From Globisporangium splendens (lineage: Eukaryota; Oomycota; Peronosporomycetes; Pythiales; Pythiaceae): a stretch of 64,000 nucleotides of DNA. Position 1 is the stretch's first letter, and each line of letters begins with the position of its first letter. The stretch covers positions 1 to 64,000 of the forward strand of contig VFIW01000050.1 in assembly GCA_006386115.1 (NCBI GenBank). Reading direction: 5' to 3'. The notes below the pieces were generated by a model that saw only the letters and a program-made list of their open reading frames with translations, had not been told where the DNA came from and searched no databases. Position numbers and translations under genes: made by a program. Of the stretch, positions 1-9,400 are shown in pieces.

Positions 1-348
1 CATAAAGAGCGTCATACATCGCGGCGATCTCGTTTGCATGCGCGCGTGAGACGTAGAATGCCACCAACGCCAGTGGATGAGAAAGTGGATGCGCAGGAAG
101 GGATAAGTGTATTGAGCACGGTTGTTGGGGCACAAGGATCATTTGGAACCTGGAAGGACCGAAGCAAGGACAGGAGACTGAATTGCATGTGGGTTTTCTT
201 GGTGGCGACAGGGGTACAAGCAAAAGGTTCTCTCAAAAATGGACTCAGCTATGCAAACTCTTTGCCATATGCGCCGGTGGCGACTCAATAGTGAGGAGGA
301 AGCCAAGTCTCCAGATCGCGTTGCTCCATCATTACCCGAGGAAATGCC
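1..348. other. 3' flank of the subtilisin gene, no gene seen
   Basis: Short overlapping ORFs on both strands lack codon bias or recognisable motifs. The stretch probably includes the 3' UTR of the minus-strand protease. Nothing else is visible. Confidence 0.5.
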
Positions 349-1746
349 TTACACAGCAGGACGGAAGCCTTCGTACGCGTTGAGCACGTTCAAGCGACCA
401 TGGCCAAACTGGTTGTTCGGCCAGTTCTTGTCCGAAGTGCCGCCACAGGTGTAGTTGGTCGCACCCAAATCGACCTGGTCCGTTGTCGTGTACAACGCGA
501 CCTTGATTTCATCGATCGCCAAGTCAGGCTGAGCGCTCAAGAGCAGCGCGACTGCACCAGCGACGTGGGGAGTAGCCATACTGGTGCCTGATTTCGATCC
601 ATACGCCGCGTCGCCCGTGTGGATGGCCGAGCGAACACTCTGTCCTGGAGCCGAGATATCTGGCTTGCGACGGCCGTTGACCGTTGGACCCTTGCTGCTG
701 AAGCTGGCGAGCTTGTCCGCAGACGTGGTGGCACCGACACCAATGACATTTGGGTAGTCACCAGGCGAGTTGGCAGTGGTGCACGCTGGACCGGAGTTAC
801 CGAGCGCAAAGACCGGCACAATTCCAGCCTTAATCCACGCATCAACTGGACCCTTGTACCACATGTCGCCTTGGTTGTCACCCCAACTGTTGCTCACAAC
901 GTGAGGCGCCTTGCTGCAATCCTCTCCTGTGGTGTCGGGTAGCGTTGGGCACAAAACCCACTGAGCGCACCAGAGCAGGTCAACTTCCTCGCAGTCGGTG
1001 TTGCGGCATCCTCGACACGCCATCCACGTAGCGCCAGGAGCGACCCCAACTCCCTTGGAGCCAGCAATCGTGCCCATCGTGTGCGTCCCGTGACCATGCC
1101 AATCCGAGGGTTCTGCACTCTTGTTTTCAGGATCGAACCAGCCGTATTTGCCACGGTAGTTGCGCTTGAGCGCTTCGTGCGTGCCGCGCACACCCGTGTC
1201 GATGTTCGCGACGATGACTCCTTGGCCGATGTTGCCGTCGGCCCAGACCTTGTTGGCGCCGATGCGCTGGATGCCCCATTCCTGACCGACGAGCTCGTTT
1301 GTGGACTCTTCGCCAATCGGCTTGAACATCGGCACGAGCTTCTGTTCTCGGATCTCCGCGACTGACACCAATCCAGCGAGTTTCTCGACAAGTTCGAACG
1401 AGGCCGAGTTGACGTACAACTGGTTCGAGATCCAAAAGTTCTTGTAGCCATTGTGGCCGCCAGAGACCTCCTTGCTCAACACGTTTTCGACTTCGGCTGA
1501 CGCAACCTTGTTGCCAGCTTCGAGCTTGGCCTTGAGCGCGTTGATACGGTCTGTACGGGTCGGGTACGCGGACTCCTGGATGCTTTCGATCGCCGACTCC
1601 GTGGTTTCCGCCAGCACGACCATCAAGTTGACCGAGCCCTGCTTGCGGAGCGTACGGTGCACGCCTGGGTGGACGCGGGGAAGCGCGTCGGATGAACCGA
1701 CGACAGCAGCGATGGTGGAAAGGAATGCGGCGAAGCGGACGTTCAT
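349..1746 (-). CDS. Secreted subtilisin-like serine protease (S8)
   Basis: This 465-residue protein is a complete secreted endopeptidase. The start at 1746 (MNVRFAAF) gives a hydrophobic signal peptide of about 20 residues; an in-frame ATG 90 nt upstream would bury it, and a CAATTTGCC promoter element lies just upstream of 1746. Residues about 30-140 resemble the I9 inhibitor propeptide. The S8 catalytic domain follows: Asp183 in NIDTGV, His219 in HGHGTH, oxyanion Asn317 in ALGNSGP, and Ser389 in SGTSMATPHVAG. A Cys cluster (ACRGCRNTDC, about 243-252) suggests disulfides suited to secretion. All four key residues are present, so the enzyme should be active after propeptide removal. Secreted S8 proteases of oomycetes act outside the cell on host or environmental protein; that role here is inferred from the family. 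Confidence 0.93.
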   Translation of the reverse strand: MNVRFAAFLSTIAAVVGSSDALPRVHPGVHRTLRKQGSVNLMVVLAETTESAIESIQESAYPTRTDRINALKAKLEAGNKVASAEVENVLSKEVSGGHNGYKNFWISNQLYVNSASFELVEKLAGLVSVAEIREQKLVPMFKPIGEESTNELVGQEWGIQRIGANKVWADGNIGQGVIVANIDTGVRGTHEALKRNYRGKYGWFDPENKSAEPSDWHGHGTHTMGTIAGSKGVGVAPGATWMACRGCRNTDCEEVDLLWCAQWVLCPTLPDTTGEDCSKAPHVVSNSWGDNQGDMWYKGPVDAWIKAGIVPVFALGNSGPACTTANSPGDYPNVIGVGATTSADKLASFSSKGPTVNGRRKPDISAPGQSVRSAIHTGDAAYGSKSGTSMATPHVAGAVALLLSAQPDLAIDEIKVALYTTTDQVDLGATNYTCGGTSDKNWPNNQFGHGRLNVLNAYEGFRPAV

Positions 1747-1774
1747 CCTGGACCTTGGGACTTGTGGCTTTGAT

Positions 1775-1790
1775 GGCAAATTGGATTGTG
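1775..1790 (-). promoter_or_regulatory. FPR-type core promoter of the subtilisin gene
   Basis: On the minus strand the sequence reads CACAATCCAATTTGCC, 29 bp upstream of the chosen ATG. The CAATTTGCC part matches the oomycete flanking promoter region element; the Inr half is weaker than in the secreted-protein genes further right. Confidence 0.5.
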
Positions 1791-1836
1791 GGAACCACAA
1801 GACGGTACTCTCGTCACTCCCATGTTTGTGCTCCAC

Positions 1837-2500
1837 TGGGACCCTTTGTGGGTTCTGATTCGCACCCTAGCGCTTCAACGCGTGCCACTGACCGGGAAGG
1901 GGGCTGCTGCTGCAGACTGAGAGTGGGTGGCTCACCACACAGCACTGATACCAGTGTCTTTCGTGAAGATATGGCGAGACCTTGCTGTTTGCCTGGAGTC
2001 CTCCACTCGAATGCAAACACTGGCAGAAGGGATGCTTTTGGGACGAGGTCAGTGGGACCAGCTTGCCCATCCTTTTGATGCGTGATTTTAGTTTCCAGAG
2101 GGGACGACGACTGCGACTTCTAGTCACCGTCACCCCTTGTTCCGAAATTCCCATACTGGGACCAAGTTAAATCGTGGCAGCGAGCATGCTAAGCACGGAT
2201 TGCTTGAGTGATACAGGCGACTGGGTTTACAGGGCTCTATGCTGCTTTTCCTAGTGAATTGTATCCAAATGCAAGTGAGACGTTACTGACAGAACGATGC
2301 CATCTCACTCTCCATCGACATACAGCGAGCCACAAGTCAGCGAGTTTGTTACCTCTTTGAACCTAGTTTGTATAATCTATCCTCAATTCGAAAATCACAA
2401 AATATAAGATATGACTTTTTGTCCAATCAAAAGGTACCGGAGTGCACTGATCTGATGTCCTGCACCGATTATAAACCAAACAGAAGTCACGAACAATTGG
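1837..2500. other. Intergenic, no gene seen
   Basis: AT-richer spacer upstream of the protease. ORFs are short and overlap on both strands; no domain motif was recognised. Confidence 0.45.
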
Positions 2501-2515
2501 TGCGAATGCAGCGCA

Positions 2516-2840
2516 CTGAAAGATGGTCGGGCATACAGTGCACACTACTTACAGCACGATGAAGCCAAACTGGAAGTCTTCGGAGACAGCCAAATGATTG
2601 TCGCAGCCCAGGACGGGTTCGCTTCAATGCGCCAGACCAAGTTGCAGCCACTAGCAGTTCGGGTAAATCAAATCCTCGCCACCTTTGCGTGGACCTCCTG
2701 GAATCACACAAAACGAGAACAAAACAAAATGGTCGATCTTCTCGCCAACATGGCAATGAGCTCCAAGAATGTAAAGATACTCACCGACGAATCGCGGGGA
2801 CATGATCAAGTTCTTCTGTCTCAAGTCGCAGCTTTATTTC
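2516..2840 (+). pseudogene. Retroelement RNase H-like (RVT_3) fragment
   Basis: An open stretch encodes a plant/retroelement-type RNase H core: DGRAYSAHYL, then GDSQMIV (the conserved second-strand Asp motif), then REQNKMVDLLANMAM (the conserved helix with the final Asp). The upstream reverse transcriptase is absent, so this is an isolated fragment. Its tail (LTDESRG.DQVLL..VAAL) recurs at about 34.2 kb and in changed form at 43.6-43.96 kb, both on the minus strand, so it belongs to a dispersed old repeat family. Whether it is expressed cannot be told; I read it as a relic. Confidence 0.6.
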
Positions 2841-2959
2841 TGTTGTGCTGCGGCTTAAGCATATTTACTCTTGCTCCTATAGAGGCGCAACGATGGCATT
2901 TCGGTCATGCCTTTGCGTCGTATGGTGTCAGCACACATACACAAAGTTACTTCAACGAC

Positions 2960-3844
2960 CTAAAACTTGTAGACCTGGCTGCTCGTGTACTGGAGCTCCT
3001 TGAGAAAGCCGCGGAGCTGACCCTGTCTCCAGAATCGACCAGTGCCACCCGAGATCGACTCCATCATGAGCGGCGGGCCACATACGCACACTAAATGGTC
3101 GTCACTCGGTCCGGGAAGCAGATCCTGGAGGATCTCCTGTGTCACGTGGCCCCTCAGACCCGTCCAGCTCTCGGAAGGTTGGCTCAGCACGTAGTGCACC
3201 TTGAACTGCGGGTGCTTGTCCTGCAGCGCGTCGAGCTCGTCGCGCAGGATGATGTCGCCCTCCGTCTTGTTGGCGAATACGAGCGTCACCTCGGTCTCAT
3301 CTGCTGGGTTGCGCAGGATCTCCTTGGCGACCTGAAGCACAGGTGTGAGTCCTGAGCCGCCGGCGATGAGTCCGATCTTCTTGTACTTGTTGGGCTCGTA
3401 CTCGAACTTGACGAATGGACCGATCATGTCAAGAGTGTCGCCCACCTGGAGACCCCCGATATGCTTGCTCATCTGGCCCGTCGGGTAGCCCTTGACGACC
3501 AACTCGACCACGCCCTTGTCGGCGTTCGTGTTGACCGGCGTGTATGGTCGCAGGACGAGCTTGCCGTTGATCTTGGCCTTGGTGAGCAGGCACGAAGCCA
3601 CAGAGAGTCCCATCTCGTAGTCCGGACCAGGCAAATCGAACACGATGCGCTTGGTATCGTGGGTCACATCCTCGATCTTGCTCACCTTAAAAGTACGAAA
3701 CCTATACGCGCTGAGCGCAACTTTCGATTTAGGTGCGTTCGCGCTGTAATACGCGACGGAGGCGACGCCGATGATGGCGAGCACAGCGGTCGAGGAAACG
3801 AGGGTCTGGCGACTTGGACGGGGAAAGAGGAGCGTGGGCCACAT
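2960..3844 (-). CDS. NADH-cytochrome b5 reductase family protein, copy 1
   Basis: A 294-residue membrane-anchored flavoprotein, by family transferring electrons from NADH via FAD to cytochrome b5-type acceptors at mitochondrial or ER membranes. The start at 3844 (MWPTLLFP) matches the start of the paralogue at 6773; a longer ORF exists upstream but lacks support. One transmembrane anchor is seen at about residues 16-35. The FAD-binding motif RPYTPVN starts at Arg99, followed by GYPTG..SKHI, GPFVKF, the NADH motif GGSGLTP, and CVCGPP near the C-terminus. It is roughly 80% identical to the copy at 6773-7666 and faces away from it. Residues just after MMESISG (SGGTGRFWRQG) differ from the paralogue, perhaps through compensating indels. 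No catalytic motif is lost. Confidence 0.9.
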   Translation of the reverse strand: MWPTLLFPRPSRQTLVSSTAVLAIIGVASVAYYSANAPKSKVALSAYRFRTFKVSKIEDVTHDTKRIVFDLPGPDYEMGLSVASCLLTKAKINGKLVLRPYTPVNTNADKGVVELVVKGYPTGQMSKHIGGLQVGDTLDMIGPFVKFEYEPNKYKKIGLIAGGSGLTPVLQVAKEILRNPADETEVTLVFANKTEGDIILRDELDALQDKHPQFKVHYVLSQPSESWTGLRGHVTQEILQDLLPGPSDDHLVCVCGPPLMMESISGGTGRFWRQGQLRGFLKELQYTSSQVYKF

Positions 3845-5399
3845 GATAAATGCTATGCGAAGCAGACGGAAGAAGTTGGAATGCCAAGAGGCGGGAACAA
3901 GTTCATTTCGAAGCCACAGAAACACGATCATCCGTATCAGAACTGTTGCTCGTAATCGTGTGCGGATTGTTGGCATCGGTTAATTGCTGTCACCGTCACA
4001 TTACCGACCGCCAATTACCGGTATTTAGTCAACGGTATAGCCCGACACTGATTGGCGCGCTTTATCGGCAATCGAAGATTTCAAATCAACTAATTGCCGC
4101 GCACTCCAAGCCACGTGACGCCTGCAGATCAACGACCTTCCCTTGCTTGACCCGGTGGACTTCGAGCTGCCGTACCGCGACTCGTGACGAGATCCAGCGC
4201 CAGTACAAGTTCCTCCGTTCTACGGCTCCGCAGTGCTCGCGGTTGTGGGGCTCGTTCTCGTGCCTGCTTGTGCTGTGAAACTGCAATGGACCAGACCAAA
4301 GCCGACGCGATGAGCACGATGGCGTCGCAGCGGCCATCGTGAGTCGTATATCATCGCCATTTTCGTCATCGACGTGGTCTAACGGCTCGCGTCGACTTTG
4401 GATGCTCCTAGCGGTGGTCTTGTTCATGTTCATCGGGACTCTGGGTGCGTGCTATTAATCTACGTACCGTCGATCCGCGGCCAAGTCCGCGTCATGGGCT
4501 CTTTGACGGTCTCATCGGTTCTGTTCGCTCAGTGCCGAATCGGGTGAACTTCAACCGATTACGAACCCATGCGGCGTCTAAAGGGCGATTCTGGATTGGG
4601 AACGTGCTCACGAAACAGCCATGGTGGATTGGCATCGATAAAAGTGGAGCGCATCATTTTCTATGCCACTGACCATAGCACATGACGACATAACCCGGCG
4701 TGACCGAGCATTCGGTGTAGCAGCCACTGAGGTTAGGAGGGGACGTTTGGTCTCTGTACAATCAATAGGTGGGACTAACCCACGATTAGCCCCTCCGCAC
4801 GTGTACAAGCGTAACCCAGCACGTTTCTTGAAGTCGCTGACAATAGGCGCGTGGAGAGAACGCCATCCTTTTGGTCTCTGTACGCCACTGAACGTGAAGA
4901 AGATGCTTCCCTTTAAGACTTTCTCGTTTAAAACCGGCTTCTATAGCGCTTGCGGATCAAGTCTCGCTGGGATTTGTGGCCATTTCGTCGCATGACTTGA
5001 TGATTTCGAGAGATTGGACGCTTGTGTTGGAGTGCCTTCGACTGGCGACATCGAAGCAGTTACTGGTCCTGCTGCCGGAGCGTACTTATACCAAGCGATA
5101 ACACCAGCATTGGCCACACACGTGCATACTTAGTACACGCAAGGCGCCACTCCGTCGCCGACCTCGTATCGCTAGAAAAGTCAAAATCAACGACACCCGA
5201 TAAATACTTTCGGCGGTTGGTGTACCAAGCAGTATTGATATGAGCTACGGCGAGATGGTCCGTGGGAAATTTCTGACTCGAAAGACGCTAACCACGCGTT
5301 CATCACCGAAGAGTTGTCGTCTCGGTGCTGCTCCATTTTTATGGTGCTCGCGCTCATGCACTATGCCCAAGGGATCTCACATCGATGAAGCCTGCTTGG
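3845..5399. other. Intergenic with possible membrane-protein relics
   Basis: Between the two reductases no intact gene is visible. On the plus strand at about 4222-4300 one frame encodes a hydrophobic stretch (GSAVLAVVGLVLVPACAV), and at about 4396-4455 another encodes LLAVVLFMFIGTLGACY. Both look like transmembrane helices in short interrupted frames, so a decayed membrane-protein gene is possible but unproven. Confidence 0.25.
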
Positions 5400-5800
5400 A
5401 GAAGGGGGCATTTGAGCAGAAATATGGACTCGTACCGTCCTCACCGAGTCACCGCAAATCTCAACAGAGTATGCCAGTGAATACGGCAAGCTCCAAGACA
5501 TGCAATCGTACCTTGATCTCTACACATGCCTTTGCGACCTGTACCGAAAGTGCGAAGACTATTGCTGGCACTTGCAGATGATGCTCGAAAAAGCAGGACG
5601 TGATTACTTACACTTTTGAGAGTGACAAGACGCTCCAGCGCTACTTCCAATCGTTCGTGAAGTACAACGCCCGTCATAACGAAGTGTCCTTCTTACAGCG
5701 ACGCACGCTTGGAAGACCTCATGTATTTACAGACACAGATCAGTGTCCTCGGCGAGAAACTGAATTTGCAGGCACGGCGTCATATCTGGTGAACTCCTGA
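5400..5800 (+). pseudogene. Possible decayed coding region, unknown
   Basis: Successive frames on the plus strand read as plausible helical protein: EYGKLQDMQSYLDLYTCL at about 5483-5540, then TLQRYFQSFVKYNARHNEV at about 5630-5690, then LEDLMYLQTQISVLGEKLN at about 5710-5770. They are separated by frame changes and a stop, as expected of a degenerate gene. I do not recognise the family. Confidence 0.3.
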
Positions 5801-6772
5801 GTACATTTTTATAGATGTCCCAGAGCTCGACTCGCTCTCTTTCCCGCACTTTCGACTGCGCTGAAGCTTGATGTAGCGTCCACGCACAGCAGCGGCAGCC
5901 GCCGTACAACGCTAGGCACTGCGATGAGTAGTGGCAATGGGCCTGCTTCGAATGCTGCGCCGGTGCGCAGCACCAATTGGTGCAGGCCTGTGTGCATACC
6001 AGCGACGATGCGGACGAGGACGCGCCGTTAGAGAGTGACGGGACGAGAAAAAGGCTTGCACTCTGTATGGTGATTATTGCGTCCACAAGGCTAGCACCCA
6101 AAACCAGCGCAAAAAAAAGCCTGGTATCGATGAACCCGCTGCATGGACACAACACGGAAAATTGTTTTCGGTATAGGGAAAATCAAACGCCATTGTCTCA
6201 CGACCACTCTCCATATCACGCACTACACTCTATTGCCGGCAGCAAATGCCCGATTATGACAGAGGGTCATAAGGTACTACTAGATGTTAGAAGCCGATCA
6301 ATGATGATGCAAACACCCTGACTCGTCCACAACATCTGCTGCCAATCAAATCACTGAACGACTTCAACGCAACCAGTCATAGGCTCGAAATGGTCTCAAA
6401 TGCACCAACCACTTGTCTCCTTTCTCTGTGTCACTTTCAATTAGCAACTCAGATGTTGTGATCTCCAATGTTGTGGACTGCAACCTCTAAACCGAAAATT
6501 CAGGTCTCAGCTGGTGCACACAAAGCAAATGAATTTACAAACGCTCTGTTGTTGTTTTTACAAATCCAAGTTGCTATCGTATTTTAGAAACACACATCCT
6601 CCTCGGTCAAAATCATCATCACCACGCCACTCACACGATTACGATATCCAGTATGAAATGGCACAAGATCTCTTTAGTGGCGTCGGAAGCGCAAGGAAAG
6701 AAGGAGAAAGAGCTCCTCCCACTTCTGCTCTCGACACTCCGCGTTCTCTGCCCTCCCTCCGCATCGTCCACC
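5801..6772. other. Upstream spacer of reductase copy 2
   Basis: A minus-strand ORF at 5727-6155 and a plus-strand ORF at 5977-6321 overlap each other and carry no recognised motif. The last 100 bases before 6773 are C/T-rich, as is common for oomycete 5' UTRs, but no clear Inr was found. Confidence 0.3.
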
Positions 6773-7666
6773 ATGTGGCACACACTCCGCATCTCCCGTC
6801 CTAGTCGCCAGACGCTCGCGTCCACGTCCGCCGTGCTCTCCGCCATGGGTCTCGCCACCGCCACGTCCTCCAGCGCGTCCAGCGCAGCGTCCACCGAACC
6901 GAAAGTCGCGCTTAACGCGGGCGAGTTCCGCGCCTTCAAGGTCAGCAAGGTCGAAGACGTGACCCACGACACGAAGCGCGTCGTGTTCGACTTGCCAGGT
7001 CCAGACTACGAGATGGGTCTCTCGGTGGCCTCGTGCTTGCTCGCCAAGGCCGAGATCAACGGCGCGCCTGTCGTGCGTCCTTACACGCCGGTCAACACGA
7101 ACTCCGAGAAGGGCGTGCTCGAACTGGTCGTGAAGGGATACCCGACGGGGCTGTTGAGCAAGCACATTGTGGAACTCCAGGTTGGCGACAGCCTTGAGAT
7201 GAAGGGACCGTTCGTCAAGTTCAAGTACGAGGTCAACAAGTACAAGAAGATTGGGTTCATCGCCGGCGGCTCGGGTCTCACGCCATTGCTCCAGGTCGCC
7301 AAGGAGATCCTGCGCAACCCAGCAGATGAGACCGAGGTGGCGCTCGTGTTCGCCAACAAGACGGAGGGCGACATCATCCTGCGCGAGGAGCTCGACGCGC
7401 TGGCGTACATGTACCCACAGTTCAAGGTGCACTACGTGCTAAGCCACGCGCCAGAGGGCTGGACGGGTCGCACGGGGTTCGTGACCAAGGAGATCATCCA
7501 GGATCTGCTACCGGCGCCCAATGACGAGAATCTGATCTGCGTCTGCGGTCCGCCGCCCATGATGGAGGCGATCTCGGGCGACAAGAACCCGGACAAGACC
7601 CAGGGCGAGCTCCGCGGTCTGCTCAAGGAACTCCAGTACACGAGCAGCCAGGTCTACAAGTTTTAA
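6773..7666 (+). CDS. NADH-cytochrome b5 reductase family protein, copy 2
   Basis: A 297-residue paralogue of the gene at 2960-3844. The start MWHTLRISRPSRQTL aligns with MWPTLLFPRPSRQTL of copy 1; an in-frame ATG at 6653 would add 40 unaligned residues. A hydrophobic N-terminal stretch (about 15-30) should act as membrane or mitochondrial anchor. FAD motif RPYTPVN begins at Arg102; the NADH/ADP motif GGSGLTP spans 165-171; CGPPPMM is near 264. The C-terminus TSSQVYKF is identical in both copies. All motifs for NADH to FAD electron transfer are present. A polyadenylation-like AATAAA is at 7718. The two genes are an inverted, divergently transcribed pair about 2.9 kb apart. Confidence 0.92.
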   Translation: MWHTLRISRPSRQTLASTSAVLSAMGLATATSSSASSAASTEPKVALNAGEFRAFKVSKVEDVTHDTKRVVFDLPGPDYEMGLSVASCLLAKAEINGAPVVRPYTPVNTNSEKGVLELVVKGYPTGLLSKHIVELQVGDSLEMKGPFVKFKYEVNKYKKIGFIAGGSGLTPLLQVAKEILRNPADETEVALVFANKTEGDIILREELDALAYMYPQFKVHYVLSHAPEGWTGRTGFVTKEIIQDLLPAPNDENLICVCGPPPMMEAISGDKNPDKTQGELRGLLKELQYTSSQVYKF

Positions 7667-8055
7667 CTTGTGGATATGTGGAAATTGAGTGTGTGCTAAT
7701 TTCGTGTGCATGACGCAAATAAAGCACGGCAGGTGAAAGAGATGCTCATTTTTGCATTTCTGTCAAGAAGTTTGCGCTTGGAGCACGATACTCGCTTACC
7801 ATGAAACAAACACGATATGCACCACATACAAGCAAAATAAAGAAATCAAAAGCACGGTCTACATGAGCGCAACTAAACAAAGGCATCCTTATCGCGTTAT
7901 ATGCATATTCATCCACATGGGAATAACATCAACACACACACAAGAACCAAAAGCGTATAAAAGCAAAGGTTTGCATTATTTCTCAAAAACATTGAAACGA
8001 GCACAAAGGTGAAAAAAACTTCTCGCGCACGCAACGCAGGGTACGGGTCACACGC
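7667..8055. other. Spacer between convergent genes
   Basis: AT-rich spacer with AATAAA at 7718-7723 that could serve the reductase transcript. ORFs here are short and without motifs. Confidence 0.5.
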
Positions 8056-9400
8056 TTACGAGTTCTCCGAGAGCATGGTCGTGTGCAGGTGCCCGGTCTG
8101 GTTCATGCTGACGAGCTGCACGTTGCCGACCGAGTCGACCTCGAGCGCCGTGACGCCGCAGTGGTTGTAGCGCATGCGACCCCACGTGCCGTCGGGGTCC
8201 ACGCCTAGCGCCTTGCACACGAACCAGCGGATGATGTTGGCGTGGCACACCACCACACGGTAGCGGTCGTTCACGCGCGTCTGCGTCGTGTGCGCGCCGA
8301 TCGTGTCGGCAAAGTGCTGCTTCTCCTGCTCGCTCAGCGGCACCTCCTGCGTCGTGAGGTCGCTCGGGAGCAAGTGGCGGAACATCGTGCGGTACGCGAG
8401 CTTGAGCCGCGCGCAGTCCGAGACCATGCTGTCGAGGTTCTCGCGCGGCAACATCTTGCGGTTGCCCGACGGCAGCGGGTTGCCCGGCCACGCCTCGCGG
8501 AAGAGCTTGTTCTCGACGAACTGCACCGAGCCCTTGGGGAACAACTCGGCCACCATGTGATGCGCTGTCTGCTCCGTGCGCCGCATGCCACTGTGGTAGA
8601 TCGGGAACACCGGGAAGCGCTTGAGCACGCCGCGCGCGCTCAGGTAGTCGTGCAGGAACGCGCCAGTGCGCTTGGCCTGCTCGATGCCGAGGTCCGTGAG
8701 CGGACCCTGCATGTCGAGCGCGGGATTCTGCGACGACGCGTAGTGGCCGTGGCGCACCAGCAGGATGTGCGTGGTGCGAGAGTGGTCGACGACGAGCGCG
8801 GCATCCGTCGTGGGCTCCACAACCACAGCCTGTGCCGAGAGTGTGAGCGCCGTGAGCCAGTCCATAAGCGCCTGCACGTTGGGCGCCGTGAGCATGCGCG
8901 TGCCGCCGCTCTCGAGCGCGAGCGACAGCGTGAGACTGCCGTCCACGCGCTCCACGTGAGCGCCGCGCACGTTCATCGAGCCCTTCAGTGCGCCGCAGCG
9001 CTCGTTCTCCACGCCATAGTACGACAGTTCCTGCCCGCGCAACACAAACATGCGCTACAGAACAGAATAAACACGTCACACATGACATATATGTACCACC
9101 ACAAGTCCACCATGACATTTATATATATATATGTGTGTACAAACGCACGCTTTTCCAAGACTGGAACGCGCCCTCGCCCTTCTTGCTCAGCTCACCCTCC
9201 ATGAGCACGTCGGTCGAAAACACCTCGGTGTGCGCGTCCTCGAGCTTCTTCTCCGCGAACACGTTGCTGTGGTCGTGCAGCGCCATGGACGGCCGCAGCA
9301 TGCCGACCATGGACGCGCGCGTGCCGCCCATGGACGGCCGCATGATGGCGCTCATGAGCGACGGCCGCGAGGCGCCTGGCGACGGCGCAGCAGCAGACAT
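8056..9400 (-). CDS. PH domain-PGAM5-like histidine phosphatase, one intron
   Basis: Two exons, 9400-9149 and 9054-8056, give 416 residues; the 94-nt intron (9148-9055) has GTGCGT..CTGTAG ends and splices SWKS to RMFVL inside the PH fold. Residues 1-63 are a Ser/Met-rich leader. A pleckstrin-homology domain covers about 65-155 (MEGELSKKGEG..FQSWKSRMFVLR...ALMDWLTAL), expected to bind phosphoinositides. A histidine phosphatase domain follows: RHG at 185-187 with catalytic His186, RRTEQTA with Arg243, FREAWPG with Glu271, and VVCHANIIRWF with His355. The CHANIIR segment is typical of the PGAM5 Ser/Thr phosphatase branch rather than glycolytic mutases. A membrane-recruited protein phosphatase is the likely role (inference). 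Confidence 0.87.
9055..9148 (-). other. Intron of the PH-phosphatase gene
   Basis: A 94-nt intron with GT donor and CTGTAG acceptor on the minus strand, containing a TA-rich microsatellite. Removal restores a continuous PH domain reading frame with phase 0 on both sides. Confidence 0.85.

Noticed and set aside
8242..9204. 320-codon plus-strand ORF, Arg/His/Val-rich
   Set aside because: Antisense of the PH-phosphatase gene running through its intron.
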